Shown here: piece after piece, positions 17,469-27,185 of the stretch
Layout of the letters: every line of letters begins with the position of its first letter
How positions within the stretch are numbered: the first letter of the stretch is position 1
Assembly (NCBI GenBank): GCA_014879835.1
Contig: JACSRJ010000227.1
Coordinates: 1-58,930 of the forward strand
Source of the DNA: Anaerolinea sp.
GTDB lineage: Bacteria > Chloroflexota > Anaerolineae > Aggregatilineales > UBA2796
Length of the DNA stretch: 58,930 nucleotides
Direction of reading: 5' to 3'
Notes under the pieces: model-generated
What the model was told of the DNA's origin: nothing
Databases searched by the model: none
Seen by the model: the letters and a program-made list of their open reading frames with translations, nothing else
Program-made: the position numbers and the translations under genes

Positions 17469-18349
17469 GATTGCATTTTTTTCGTCGTGCCCTTGGTCTA
17501 GCGCTGATCGGGATGCTGTTGGTGAACTTGATGGCAGCATCCCACTCCGTTCATGCACAGGACGCGGTCATCCTCGCGGCCGGAGACATCGCCGCGTGCA
17601 TTTATACGGGTGACGATCAGACTGCGGCGCTGCTCGACAAGCTTGATGGATTGATCCTCGCTTTGGGCGATACGGTTCAGACCAAAGGCGCAATGGAAGA
17701 ATACCTGAACTGTTTTGAACCCACATGGGGGCGGCACAAAGGACGCATACGTCCCATCCCCGGCAATCATGATTATCAGGGTGATGGGGGTAAAGCCTAT
17801 TTTGAGTATTTTGGCGAAGCCGCGGGCGAGGCCGGTAAAGGCTGGTACAGCTTTAACTATGGCGCATGGCATCTGATCGCGCTGAACAGTATGGTCCCGG
17901 CCAACTCCCGCTCCGAACAGGTGGCATGGCTCAAGGCTGATCTGGCTGCAAACCCCACCCCCTGCACCTTGGTGTACTTCCATCATCCAGTGTTCAGTTC
18001 AGGGGCGGGCGGACTGACCTCGCGCATGAATACAGTGCTGCGGGTGCTGTACGATGCCGGGGTAGAACTGGTGCTGAGCGGCGATGCCCATCATTATGAG
18101 CGTTTTACCCCCATGACCCCCGACAAACTGATCGACCGCGAAAAAGGGGTGCGCCAGTTTGTGGTAGGCACAGGCGGCGGATACCTGACCCGCTTGGGCA
18201 ACAAGTGGCGGGCCACCGAAGCCCGTACCAACGAAACGCATGGGATTCTGCGCCTTGTGCTGTCCGCGGGCAGTTACTCATGGGAGTTCGTCAAGGTCGA
18301 GGCAAGCACCTCCGATTTTGAGGACAGCGGCAGCGCTCCCTGTCACTGA
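17465..18349 (+). CDS. Secreted metallophosphoesterase (purple acid phosphatase-like)
   Basis: 294 residues with a signal peptide (basic start, hydrophobic LGLALIGMLLVNLMA, probable cleavage after HSVHAQ near 32). The calcineurin-like two-metal motifs are in order: GDIA with Asp41, GDT with Asp69, GNHD with Asn101-His102, HH at 173-174, and GDAHHYER with Asp207 and His209. The fold and the GxHHYER ending match the secreted purple-acid-phosphatase-like group. The first motif is D-x-A rather than D-x-H, but other ligands are intact. The substrate is unknown. The ATG overlaps the stop of the oxidase subunit IV gene by four bases, tying its expression to the respiratory genes, an unexpected pairing. 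Confidence 0.88.
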   Translation: MRLHFFRRALGLALIGMLLVNLMAASHSVHAQDAVILAAGDIAACIYTGDDQTAALLDKLDGLILALGDTVQTKGAMEEYLNCFEPTWGRHKGRIRPIPGNHDYQGDGGKAYFEYFGEAAGEAGKGWYSFNYGAWHLIALNSMVPANSRSEQVAWLKADLAANPTPCTLVYFHHPVFSSGAGGLTSRMNTVLRVLYDAGVELVLSGDAHHYERFTPMTPDKLIDREKGVRQFVVGTGGGYLTRLGNKWRATEARTNETHGILRLVLSAGSYSWEFVKVEASTSDFEDSGSAPCH

Positions 18350-18777
18350 TACCTGAGAGGGCGACACCATGTGGTTGCCCGGCTTACCCTTACGGGCTGG
18401 GTAACCACATGGAGGTGTTTCTACGCAATTCTCCGCAGACAAACACTTCGGTGCATCAGCCAACAGCAGAGCGATCAAGGGTGTTCTATAAAGGTGTCCT
18501 CTCCTCAGACAGTGTGGGAGGGAAGAGGTTATCAGGTTGAGGGCAAGTGCGTAGCGTCTACCTCCTCAAAGACTTAATCGCCTCTTGTTTTCTCCGTTTT
18601 AGGGCGATGTGATCCCCCAACACAGTGAAACCACACGCCTCTCCAGTTTTGGTTAGAGGTTCTAAACTTGTAGGATTTCCGAACTCCTATAGAATCGCCT
18701 ACAAGATGAAGGACTTTAAAGAATTCGTTAAACTCAATCGTGTGATCAAAGTGGCAAGGTGAAACCCAATTAATCCT
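18350..18777. other. Intergenic region before the histidine kinase gene
   Basis: No gene is supported. It contains a diverged copy of the dispersed palindrome (18356-18425) just past the phosphatase stop, which could also act as a terminator. It also contains an inverted repeat with 8-bp arms CTTGTAGG (18667-18674) and CCTACAAG (18698-18705) about 70 bases before the kinase start, possibly an operator. No clear sigma promoter was identified. Confidence 0.5.
18356..18425. repeat. Dispersed palindromic element, diverged copy D
   Basis: Inverted repeat whose arms (GGCGACACCATGTGGTTGCC and GGTAACCACATGGAGGTG) match the arms of copies A-C, while the core TTACCCTTACGG differs. It begins 7 bases after the phosphatase stop. 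Confidence 0.55.
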
Positions 18778-21700
18778 ATGTTTGATCGGGATGAATACGC
18801 CATCCTCTGCGTGCTACCTGACAACCATGACCTCGAAGCGCTATCCCAGACACTGCGCCTCCCCCGCGCTGCTGGACGCCAGTTTAGGTTGATTACTGTG
18901 GCGGAGCTTGCCCAAATTTCCGACCACCTGACCCACGATCAACCGGACGCGGTCATGATCACCGCCGCCTTGTTTGATCAGTATCAGAAGCAGTATCGGC
19001 ATCATAAACTGCCTATCATTGTGGTCATTTCCCCTGAAGCTGAAGCCCAAAGCCAGCAGTGGATCGATCAGGGAGCATTGTGCTGTGTGCTGGATACAGA
19101 ACTCTCCCACCCGCTCGTGGTGACCGCAATTCAGGGAGTGATTCTGAGTTATCACCGGGAGAATGCCCGCGCTGCCAATGAACTGTCACATCGCCTGAAA
19201 TTTGAAAAAGCTATTTCGGAGATTTCCAACCGCCTAGTGAGCGCATCACCCCACGAGATGGATGCGGCCCTTAACCACGCATTGGAGATCATTGGTGATC
19301 TGACGCAGGCTGATAACGCTTATATTTTTCTGCTCCAGCCTTCCGGCGAATACACTGACTGTACCCATGAGTGGCGTACCGAAGGGATTGAATCCCTACG
19401 CACAATCGGGCCTTCCCATCGGCTGATCGATTATCCGTGGTGGACAAGCCAGATGAAGCTGCTGCGCCCCCTACACTTCCCCTACGTGAGCGAAATGCCC
19501 CCAGAAGCCGAAAAGGAACAGCGCTTATTCACCAGTCAGGGGGTTCAATCGATGCTGGTCTTCCCCCTTTCCAGCACTGGGAAGTTCATTGGGCATATGG
19601 GCATTAACAGCTACCGACATACCCGCACTTGGCGTGACGAGGATATCACCACCCTGCGTATTGCCAGTGAGATTATCAGCGAGGCCCTCACCCGCCGTCG
19701 GACTTTAGAAAATCTGATGCTTACGGAGGAGCGGTTTCAACTGGTTATCGCCCACGCGCCGATCATCATCTTTACCTTTGATGCTCAGGGGACGTTCACC
19801 TTCGCTGGTGGCAAGGCTCTTCAGGACTTAAACATCCCTCCAGAGTCCTTCATCGGCAAAAACGCCTTTGATCTCTTTAGGGGAATCAGCGACGATGTAA
19901 TGGGTGTTTTGGATAACATTCGGCGTGTTCTGTCTGGGGAAATGTTCTCGGCTTTGATCAGAACCGCCAGCGACCTTTATTTTGATACATGGTACATCCC
20001 CATGCGCGATGCTTCTGGCACCGTGACCGGTGCTTTAGGCGTAGCGTTGGATATTACTGAACGTCAGGTGGCCGAAGCGGCGGAACGAGAACAGCGTAGT
20101 TTTGCGGAGGCCCTCAGCAACATCGCCACAACACTTAGCACCACCCTTGATACTGAGGAGATCATGAAGCGGGTGCTTGCTAATGTGGGGCGGGTGGTCC
20201 CCAACGAAGCCGCTACCATCTTCATTTTTGAAGGGGCCCAAGCCCATCTTTCTTATATCAACCCGGAGAACCCAGTCCTCCGAAACATGCAGGATTACAT
20301 CTTTCCAATTGATATTCCTACCTTTCGCTACATGATTGAATCCGGTGAACCCTGCTTGATTCAGGATACGGAATCTCCCAATAACCCTGTCATATGGACA
20401 ACAACCGATGAAAATACTTGGACACGCTCCTATTTGGGCATTCCCATCAAGGTAGGGGGCAAAGTGATTGGGGCCATTAATCTCGACAGCCCCATTCCCA
20501 ATTTTTTCACGCCCCGTGATGCAGAGCGGCTCAAAATCTTTGCCAAACAAGCAGCCGCGGCCCTGCAAAATGCCCAGATCTATGAATCGCTGCGTCGGAA
20601 TGCAGAACCACTGGCAGCATTTGTACGCGCAACCAATGCCTTGATTCAATCTCTCACCACTGTGCGCACGGTTTATGAAGTGGCCGATCAAATTGAGCAG
20701 GCCCTGCACAGCGAATATCTTCATACCGACTGTCGGGTATACCTTTCAGGCAGCCCCAGCCCCGGCGGGTTGGTGAATCATGTTTTTGAGCATCAGGAGT
20801 TTGTGTACGCCCCCGACGTCAATTTTGATCCTCGGTATGTGCGCACCAACCCCACGGTGCGTGCGGAATTGGCAATCCCTTTGATGACCGCGAGTGGGAT
20901 CATTGGGGTGCTGGATATGCGCAGCGGTAACCGGGATGCCTTTTCGGAAAACGATCAGCGGGTGCTGCTGGCTTTTGCAGAGCGCGCCTCTGCGGCCCTA
21001 GAAAATGCGATGCTTTATGAGAAATTGCGCAGCTATGCCACCGAACTTGAGCAACGGGTGATTGAGCGCACCGCGGCCCTTGAGGAAGAACGTGCTCAAC
21101 TGAATACTATCCTCGAATCCATGGCCGAAGGGGTTATCTACGCGACCATTAGCGCTCAAATCAAAATCAAATATGCCAATCAGGCCTTTCAGACTCTTAC
21201 CGGATACACCTCAGAAGATTTTTCGCAACCAGATATGTATCGTTCGCTGAACTTCGACTCCGATCCTACCATCGTCAACAGGACTATGTCCGTTCTTGAC
21301 GCAGCCCGGAGAGAGGGGACGGCGCAGGCTGATATTCCTTTCCGGCGCAAAAACGGCTCCGTTTTTGAGGCCCACATCGCGGTATCGCGGATTCGGCTGC
21401 TGCCCGACAGCAGTTATGAGATCGTCGCGCTGGTTCGTGATGTGAGTCTTGAAAAGCGTCTTCAGGAGCAAAAAGACCGGTTCATTGCTAATGCTTCCCA
21501 TGAGCTGCGAACCCCACTCACCAACTTTAAGATGCGCCTTTACCTGCTGCGTCGTCAATCCGATAAATGGGATGAACATCTGCGGGTTCTCGAACAATCA
21601 ACCAATCGAATGCAGCAGTTGGTGGAGGATCTGTTAGATGTCTCCCGGTTTGAGCGTGGGGTGGTGGAGCTTGATCGGGAACCGACCGCCCTCCAATCCC

Positions 21701-22164
21701 TCATTGAGGATGTGGTCAACGTCCAGAAGCCACACGCCGATCTCAAATCGCTGGCGCTGCTTGTCCAGCTTCCGGAAACCCCAATCATTAACTATGTAGA
21801 TCGAAGTCGGATCACCCAAGTGCTGACCAATTTGGTGGTCAACGCAATCAACTATACCCCAGAAGGGGGAACGATCACCGTTGGTTTAGAGACGGCCACC
21901 AGCCCTGACCTCAATCAGACTGTGATCTTCGTTCAGGATACCGGGGTGGGCATCCCCGCCACCCAGATTGACCATATTTTTGAGCCGTTTTATCGCTCCA
22001 AATACGGCAATATCCGAGGCACTGGGCTGGGGCTGACTATCTCCAAAGAAATCATCACCCTTCATGGCGGGTCAATCGAGGTTCGCAGTCAGGAGAACGT
22101 GGGAACGCATTTCACCGTTACGCTTCCGCTGGTGCTGCCTGATCGTCAGAATATAAGCGAGTGA
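18778..22164 (+). CDS. Multi-sensor histidine kinase (pseudo-receiver, GAF, PAS)
   Basis: 1128-residue soluble sensor kinase; no membrane segment was seen. In order: a receiver-like fold without a clear phospho-Asp (about 5-125), a GAF domain (about 140-305), a PAS domain (about 315-435, ending GVALDITERQVAEA), GAF domains at about 445-600 and 610-755, a coiled coil, a PAS domain (about 785-895, ending VALVRDVSLEKR), then HisKA with the H-box NASHELRTPL (His908) and HATPase_c with the N-box NLVVNAINYTPEGG, G1 DTGVGIP (from Asp1055) and G2 GTGLGL (from 1081). It autophosphorylates on His908 and passes phosphate to a response regulator. None is adjacent, so the partner is elsewhere. The next gene starts 6 bases downstream. 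Confidence 0.93.
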   Translation: MFDRDEYAILCVLPDNHDLEALSQTLRLPRAAGRQFRLITVAELAQISDHLTHDQPDAVMITAALFDQYQKQYRHHKLPIIVVISPEAEAQSQQWIDQGALCCVLDTELSHPLVVTAIQGVILSYHRENARAANELSHRLKFEKAISEISNRLVSASPHEMDAALNHALEIIGDLTQADNAYIFLLQPSGEYTDCTHEWRTEGIESLRTIGPSHRLIDYPWWTSQMKLLRPLHFPYVSEMPPEAEKEQRLFTSQGVQSMLVFPLSSTGKFIGHMGINSYRHTRTWRDEDITTLRIASEIISEALTRRRTLENLMLTEERFQLVIAHAPIIIFTFDAQGTFTFAGGKALQDLNIPPESFIGKNAFDLFRGISDDVMGVLDNIRRVLSGEMFSALIRTASDLYFDTWYIPMRDASGTVTGALGVALDITERQVAEAAEREQRSFAEALSNIATTLSTTLDTEEIMKRVLANVGRVVPNEAATIFIFEGAQAHLSYINPENPVLRNMQDYIFPIDIPTFRYMIESGEPCLIQDTESPNNPVIWTTTDENTWTRSYLGIPIKVGGKVIGAINLDSPIPNFFTPRDAERLKIFAKQAAAALQNAQIYESLRRNAEPLAAFVRATNALIQSLTTVRTVYEVADQIEQALHSEYLHTDCRVYLSGSPSPGGLVNHVFEHQEFVYAPDVNFDPRYVRTNPTVRAELAIPLMTASGIIGVLDMRSGNRDAFSENDQRVLLAFAERASAALENAMLYEKLRSYATELEQRVIERTAALEEERAQLNTILESMAEGVIYATISAQIKIKYANQAFQTLTGYTSEDFSQPDMYRSLNFDSDPTIVNRTMSVLDAARREGTAQADIPFRRKNGSVFEAHIAVSRIRLLPDSSYEIVALVRDVSLEKRLQEQKDRFIANASHELRTPLTNFKMRLYLLRRQSDKWDEHLRVLEQSTNRMQQLVEDLLDVSRFERGVVELDREPTALQSLIEDVVNVQKPHADLKSLALLVQLPETPIINYVDRSRITQVLTNLVVNAINYTPEGGTITVGLETATSPDLNQTVIFVQDTGVGIPATQIDHIFEPFYRSKYGNIRGTGLGLTISKEIITLHGGSIEVRSQENVGTHFTVTLPLVLPDRQNISE

Positions 22165-22170
22165 ATAACC

Positions 22171-22953
22171 ATGCCCGATCCCACCCTCGAAAAAGAACGT
22201 GAAGCGTCCGCTTCGGTCGATTCAAGAACCTCTAAAAAGGAAAGCTCCGCACGCCCCTTGCAGTTAACCAGTGAGAACTCTCGGCGGGTTCGATTCACCC
22301 GTGCTATTATGCGCATTTTGGGTGATGTGTGCATCATGAAGTCGGTGTGTAAAGTGAGCGTGAATCATCTCGAACGGGTTCCCCGCCAAGGACCCACCAT
22401 CATCCTTTATAACCACATGACCTATCTTGATCCAGTGCTGGCATGTGCTCCGATCCGCTTTCGGGACAATGTGCCCATTGGCAAAGAGGAGATTCATGCC
22501 CATCTGACCACTGGTTGGATCACGTGGATGTGGCAGACAATCCCCCTTAAACGTGATGAGCTTGATCTACTTGCCCTTCGGCGTGCCCTGTACGTGCTGG
22601 AACACACCAATGACATTCTCTCGATTGCGCCTGAAGGTCATCGCTACAAAGCCCTAGGCAAACCCAAAGAAGGGTTTGTGATGCTCGCCGCCAAAACGAA
22701 TGCAGTCATTGTGCCTGTGGGGTTGAGTGGACAACAGCATGTTAAAGGGAATTTGCGCCGACTGCGACGCACCCCCGTCACAGTAACCTATGGCAGACCG
22801 CTGCGCTTAAAAGGCAAGATCAGCCGGGCCCAGTACGCCCTTTGCGCTGATGAGATCATGTTTCAGATTGGGGCCGTCCTACCCCCCGAACTGCGGGGTG
22901 AATACAGCGCTCAGGAGCAGGCGACCATGAACTTGATCGAATATGTGGAATGA
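22171..22953 (+). CDS. 1-acyl-glycerol-3-phosphate acyltransferase family (PlsC-like)
   Basis: 260 residues. The acyltransferase signature NHMTYLD gives the HX4D motif with His82 and Asp87, and PEGHR at 154-158 is the phosphate-binding EGxR block. The family transfers an acyl chain to lysophosphatidate or related lysolipids at the membrane. The first 40 residues are polar and charged and are not part of the domain. The gene follows the histidine kinase by 6 bases and must share its transcript, which suggests, without proof, that membrane lipid state is linked to that signalling pathway. It converges on the ABC operon. Confidence 0.87.
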   Translation: MPDPTLEKEREASASVDSRTSKKESSARPLQLTSENSRRVRFTRAIMRILGDVCIMKSVCKVSVNHLERVPRQGPTIILYNHMTYLDPVLACAPIRFRDNVPIGKEEIHAHLTTGWITWMWQTIPLKRDELDLLALRRALYVLEHTNDILSIAPEGHRYKALGKPKEGFVMLAAKTNAVIVPVGLSGQQHVKGNLRRLRRTPVTVTYGRPLRLKGKISRAQYALCADEIMFQIGAVLPPELRGEYSAQEQATMNLIEYVE

Positions 22954-23048
22954 GTAGGGGGTGTTCAGTTTCAAGGGTATTGTTTAAAACCACTTCTGAA
23001 GGTTACCCAATCCCCGCCTGCCTGAACGGCACACAGGTCGATCAAGGG

Positions 23049-23079
23049 TTTCAGCCTCTGCATGTGGCAGAGGCTGAAA
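23049..23079. terminator. Bidirectional hairpin between convergent operons
   Basis: Perfect 13-bp stem (TTTCAGCCTCTGC at 23049-23061 with 23067-23079), 5-nt loop. It lies 14 bases past the ABC ATPase stop and about 95 bases past the acyltransferase stop, so it can serve both strands. Confidence 0.6.
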
Positions 23080-23092
23080 GGGAAGCATCCAC

Positions 23093-23995
23093 TCAATGAA
23101 CGGCGATACGCGCTTGTTGGAGCATCCAGATATAACCATCCTCAAGACTTGGCTCCACCAAAACGGCTTCATGGTGTGGCTCCGGGGTGCCCACTACCCG
23201 GTAACGCACCCCGTTTTCCAGTTGAAGCATGGAGACCACCGACAGCCCGTTATTGGGGCTTTCACCGCTGGTGGTGATCTGCCACACCTTACCCCGGGCC
23301 TGCCCAATCAGGGTTGAGGGGCTGCCCCGAAAGAGGATTTGCCCCTTGTACATCAGGGCCAGATCGGTACAGCTCTGGCTGATGTCCTCGATGATATGGG
23401 TGGAGAGGATCACCGTGCAGCGCTTGGCCATCTCTGAAAGCACCGTGCGCAAGCGCACCCGTTCTTCGGGATCAAGCCCAGAAGTAGGCTCGTCGATGAT
23501 CAGCAGTTGAGGGGTATCCAGCATTGCCTGAGCAATCCCTAAACGGCGTTTCATGCCGCCTGAATAACCCTTGACCTTACGATCCGCCACTTCTGTCAGC
23601 CGTACCGTCTCCAAAAGAGAATCACATTGACGGCGGCGCTCGAGGCTGCTGGTGATTCCTTTGAGGATGGCAATATAGTCGAGAAATTCGCGCCCGGTAA
23701 GGTTGGGGTAGATGCCTAAATCCTGAGGCAGATAACCCAAGGAGGCTTTGACCGCTTGACGCCCGCTAGAGTCATGCAGATCATGCCCCATGACGCGGGC
23801 CTCGCCCTGACTAGGGCGCATCAGCCCAGCAAGAATACGCATGAGGGTGGTTTTGCCCGCGCCATTTGGCCCGATCAACCCGAACATGCCGCCGTTGATC
23901 TCCAGATCGATCTGATTCAGGGCCCGAACGCCGCCGGGATAGGTTTTGCTGAGCTGGCGAATGGTGATTCGGTTTGTCTGTTGGTTGTCAGTCAT
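23093..23995 (-). CDS. ABC transporter ATP-binding protein
   Basis: 300-residue nucleotide-binding subunit. Walker A GPNGAGKTT (42-50), the Q-loop QDLG, signature YSGGM (142-146), Walker B LLIIDEPTSGLD (from 162) and the H-loop His198 are all intact. The domain belongs to the class that pairs with ABC-2 permeases for drug, lipid or peptide export. About 80 extra residues follow the core. It is the last gene of the operon that begins with the ECF sigma factor at 28632 and is separated from the permease gene by 32 bases. Confidence 0.93.
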   Translation of the reverse strand: MTDNQQTNRITIRQLSKTYPGGVRALNQIDLEINGGMFGLIGPNGAGKTTLMRILAGLMRPSQGEARVMGHDLHDSSGRQAVKASLGYLPQDLGIYPNLTGREFLDYIAILKGITSSLERRRQCDSLLETVRLTEVADRKVKGYSGGMKRRLGIAQAMLDTPQLLIIDEPTSGLDPEERVRLRTVLSEMAKRCTVILSTHIIEDISQSCTDLALMYKGQILFRGSPSTLIGQARGKVWQITTSGESPNNGLSVVSMLQLENGVRYRVVGTPEPHHEAVLVEPSLEDGYIWMLQQARIAVH

Positions 23996-24027
23996 GATGG
24001 GTTGTTATCCTTCCCTATTTCCGTGAT

Positions 24028-24816
24028 TTAGCGTCCATCCCTAAAGCGCGCCCAAAGCCAAGCGCCTACTGCGGCGGCGATCAACTGCAAGGTCCCACCC
24101 AAGATGGTCACTTCTGGGGAGAGGGTCTGCGGTTGGCTTGGTGACGCTTGCTGGAGGTAGTAAAAGAAAAGCCCCGGCCGAAGGGGATTGAGCAGTTCAA
24201 TCAGGGTGCCGTTTCCTTCAACACCTACCAGAATGGGCAGCAGCACCACAAAAGCCACACAACCCAATACGGCGGTGCGGCTGTTGGGCAGCACCGAGGT
24301 GATCAGCACTACCAGCCCCACGTTGATCAAGGCCATGGGCAGGGCCCCAGAAATCCAGATCGCTGAGTAGACCGAAAGATCAAAAGGTGCAATCACGATC
24401 CACCATGCAGCGCCGCTGGTGATGACGGTCAGAATAAGGCAGGTAACCGTGCCCAGCCATGCCCCAAGGGTCTTGCCTGCAAGGTACGAAAGTGGACGCA
24501 GGGGGGTGGTGTGAAGCACCTCACTGACCCCGATCTGGCGATCCCGCGGGATCGCGTCTGCAAAGATGAAGGGCATCACTGCAAACAAGACCGCGCCCAC
24601 TGCGGCCCAATGAATACGGATCACGTTTTGGGTGAAGTACTGCACCCCTTCCGCGCCCAAAAGTGAATCGCTGCTCAGTTCGTTACGCACCAACATGATG
24701 GGCAGAAGCGTGACCCCTAACATGCCCAAAGTAACCACCAGCAGTCCCCGCCGCCGCCAGTGCATCCGAAACTCATAAAAGGCAATCCCGACGATTTGAG
24801 AGAGAACGATCATCAC
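24028..24816 (-). CDS. ABC-2 type transporter permease
   Basis: 262 residues with six hydrophobic segments, starting with a cytoplasmic FYEFRMHWRRRGLLVV segment common in ABC-2 permeases and a loop IPRDRQIGVSEVLHTTPLRP between segments two and three. It would form the channel for the ATPase encoded next. The start overlaps the stop of the preceding hydrolase gene by four bases, so translation is coupled. The substrate is unknown. Confidence 0.85.
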   Translation of the reverse strand: MMIVLSQIVGIAFYEFRMHWRRRGLLVVTLGMLGVTLLPIMLVRNELSSDSLLGAEGVQYFTQNVIRIHWAAVGAVLFAVMPFIFADAIPRDRQIGVSEVLHTTPLRPLSYLAGKTLGAWLGTVTCLILTVITSGAAWWIVIAPFDLSVYSAIWISGALPMALINVGLVVLITSVLPNSRTAVLGCVAFVVLLPILVGVEGNGTLIELLNPLRPGLFFYYLQQASPSQPQTLSPEVTILGGTLQLIAAAVGAWLWARFRDGR

Positions 24817-27185
24817 CCTACTCCTTGATGACTATTCGCTTGAAAGGGGCGACTCACATTGCCAAAAATCAACCACTCAGTATTCCTCATCCGGCGGATT
24901 ATCCAGATGATCAGGACGACCCCCACGCTTGCCACCACTACCCGGTTGAGAAGGTAGTCGGTAGAAGTCAGTTCACCCGGCTGCAAGTAAGGATGAAAGA
25001 CCCACAGCAGGGGCTGAAGATAGTTCAAGGGGAAAAAGGTGGGGTAACCGGGTAAAAGGAACTTCCCCGCAATCGCAGCAGTACCCCAGATGAGAAACGT
25101 GCCTAAGGCCCCCAAAGCGATCTGCCGGGTGCGAATGGAAACGTACAAGGCGATCCCAGAGAACATCAGGGTTGGGGGAATCCAACGCAGCAAATGGAGC
25201 AAAAAAGTACGAACGGGCATTTGGCCAACGATCATGATGGCGATCAGGCTTGCGCCGAGGGCCAAGACCGTCCCCGCAGCAGCGGGCAGCGCGGCCCGTT
25301 CTAAGGGCAACCACCACACCGGGCGAGGACAGGTGGCGATCACTTCCAGTGTGCGATCCTCCGTAGGGGCAACGGCCAGTGCAACCTGCACCGCTAAAGC
25401 CGCGGGGATAATCAGTTCTGCGATCCGCAGTTTGTCGGACGGTTCTGTTTTGGTGACCAGCAGAAGCCCCATGATGATTGCGGCGGTTACAGTCGGCAGC
25501 CATGTGACTAATCGTCGACTCACCTTCCAAGCGAAGCCCCGCCTCCGTGTCCATGCGGCCCGTGCGGTAAGGATCACTGCGCCCCCGGCTATCCCGCCCA
25601 AAGCCAGACTGAGGACAACCGCATAAGGGCGGGTCGCGGCGGCGGTGACCACAAATGCCACCCCGCGCATTTCCCCGATGCAAGCGCTTGAGGGGCGGCG
25701 CTCAGGATGATTCACAAACTCCACTGCGATTAGGATTGGGCAGGAAGCACCAACCCCCACAACCCCATGCCCCAGTCCGGGAAATTCGAGGTAATAGCTG
25801 TTGCTCAGGTTATCGGCTGTTTGTTTGCCCCAAACAGGAGGGGTGACTGGATCATGCTCACCCGCAAGAATCAGCGCAGGGACGTCACTTTGCACGACCT
25901 CATTTTCGCGGGGATCGGGAGTGATTCCGGCGGGAAACCAGACCTGACACAAAGCCCACATCTCCGCACTGAAGATCGAACCGTGCATTTGCATAGCAGA
26001 TGGGTAGTTCTGAGCGACAGCGCTCATTTCATCAAGGGTAGAAAAAGGCGCTTCCTCGCTGCACATGACTGAAAAAAACATGCCAAAACTGAGCGCGTTG
26101 CTGATCTGCGCGGTTGCGTTGACGGCTGCTGTCACCTGTTTGAGATCGCCATCCCGAAGCCCGTAGATGAGTGAAGGTAGGTATCGAATGGCGTGAGGAT
26201 CATAAAGGAACTGAAACACCCCAGCAGCGAAGCCATCCGCAGTGAGGTAATAGTCGATCTGCTGGTTAGCACTAGGAATGGTGAGGTCAAGCTTCACAGG
26301 TTGTTTGTCTAACTGGGCGTAGACGTCCAGAAAGGCGTTGCGCAGTTTAGGATAAAAGAGGTTACATAAGAGATCAGCGGCACAGCGGTCAAACAGTACC
26401 GAGAAGGTATGGTCGGCGTTACCGGGTGCATCACGGTACATTTCCACGTGAGGTGGGTAGACCGAATCGAGCACAGCGCTGCGCACTCCAGCGGGAAAGT
26501 CGCGCATGACTGTGAGCGCTAATCGGGTCCCGTAGGAACCACCCCAAAGATTGATCTGAGGGTACCCAAGTGCCTGACGCAGCGACTCCACATCAGCCGC
26601 ATTTTGGGCACTGGTATAAGCCTCCAACTTGATCCCTGCGGACACTAACCGGTCACGACAGGCTTTTAGGAGGGGGTGGATCAGATCGGCTGCTGGAACT
26701 TGAGGTTGAGACAGGATGAGAAGGCTCAGGTTGTCTAGTTCAGGGCAGTCCAGAGACGGCTGCGAATGCCCCGTACCGCGTTGATCGAGGAAGATCAGAT
26801 TGCGCCGTTCACGGATCGTCCGCTCGTAGAGCGAATCGCCCATGCTGCCAACCGCCCCGGATCCCGGCCCCCCAGAGAGCAGCACCACCGGATCAGGTTC
26901 TGGCTCTGGGGAAAGGCTGTGCGCCGTGGCCACCATAAGCCGGATGGTTTTACCCTCTGGCAGTGCGTGATCTTCGGGCACAATCAAAAAACCACAGGTA
27001 AAATCTGTCCGATCACGCAGCACACCGGGGCACTCTACTGGTTCAAAACGTGGTACTTTGCCCTGTGCGGACTGCGCTTGAACGGTGAGAGGCACACTGA
27101 TGGTCAACAACGCCCAGATGCACAATAAGGCACGGACACAGGTTCCAATTTTCAAGAAACGCCTCCTGCAAGATTGAACGCTCAT
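24813..27185 (-). CDS. Alpha/beta hydrolase (peptidase S33/TAP-like) fused to a membrane domain
   Basis: 790 residues. An N-terminal signal sequence (hydrophobic 17-37, ending VQAQ) leads to an alpha/beta-hydrolase of the prolyl/tripeptidyl aminopeptidase class: GGPG at 105-108, DQRGTGHS, nucleophile Ser217 in GGSYG, an acid Asp in AGEHDPVTPP near 445, and His in GLGHG near 475. From about residue 520 to the end there are about seven hydrophobic segments resembling an ABC-2-like permease half. Such hydrolases trim peptides outside the cell. The fusion with a membrane domain inside an ABC operon is unusual. Four-base overlaps on both sides tie it to the putative anti-sigma gene and the permease gene. 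Confidence 0.85.
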   Translation of the reverse strand: MSVQSCRRRFLKIGTCVRALLCIWALLTISVPLTVQAQSAQGKVPRFEPVECPGVLRDRTDFTCGFLIVPEDHALPEGKTIRLMVATAHSLSPEPEPDPVVLLSGGPGSGAVGSMGDSLYERTIRERRNLIFLDQRGTGHSQPSLDCPELDNLSLLILSQPQVPAADLIHPLLKACRDRLVSAGIKLEAYTSAQNAADVESLRQALGYPQINLWGGSYGTRLALTVMRDFPAGVRSAVLDSVYPPHVEMYRDAPGNADHTFSVLFDRCAADLLCNLFYPKLRNAFLDVYAQLDKQPVKLDLTIPSANQQIDYYLTADGFAAGVFQFLYDPHAIRYLPSLIYGLRDGDLKQVTAAVNATAQISNALSFGMFFSVMCSEEAPFSTLDEMSAVAQNYPSAMQMHGSIFSAEMWALCQVWFPAGITPDPRENEVVQSDVPALILAGEHDPVTPPVWGKQTADNLSNSYYLEFPGLGHGVVGVGASCPILIAVEFVNHPERRPSSACIGEMRGVAFVVTAAATRPYAVVLSLALGGIAGGAVILTARAAWTRRRGFAWKVSRRLVTWLPTVTAAIIMGLLLVTKTEPSDKLRIAELIIPAALAVQVALAVAPTEDRTLEVIATCPRPVWWLPLERAALPAAAGTVLALGASLIAIMIVGQMPVRTFLLHLLRWIPPTLMFSGIALYVSIRTRQIALGALGTFLIWGTAAIAGKFLLPGYPTFFPLNYLQPLLWVFHPYLQPGELTSTDYLLNRVVVASVGVVLIIWIIRRMRNTEWLIFGNVSRPFQANSHQGVG

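Noticed and set aside
20035-20724. 229-codon minus-strand frame inside the histidine kinase gene
   Set aside because: Antisense to GAF-domain coding sequence with no ribosome site or family pattern.
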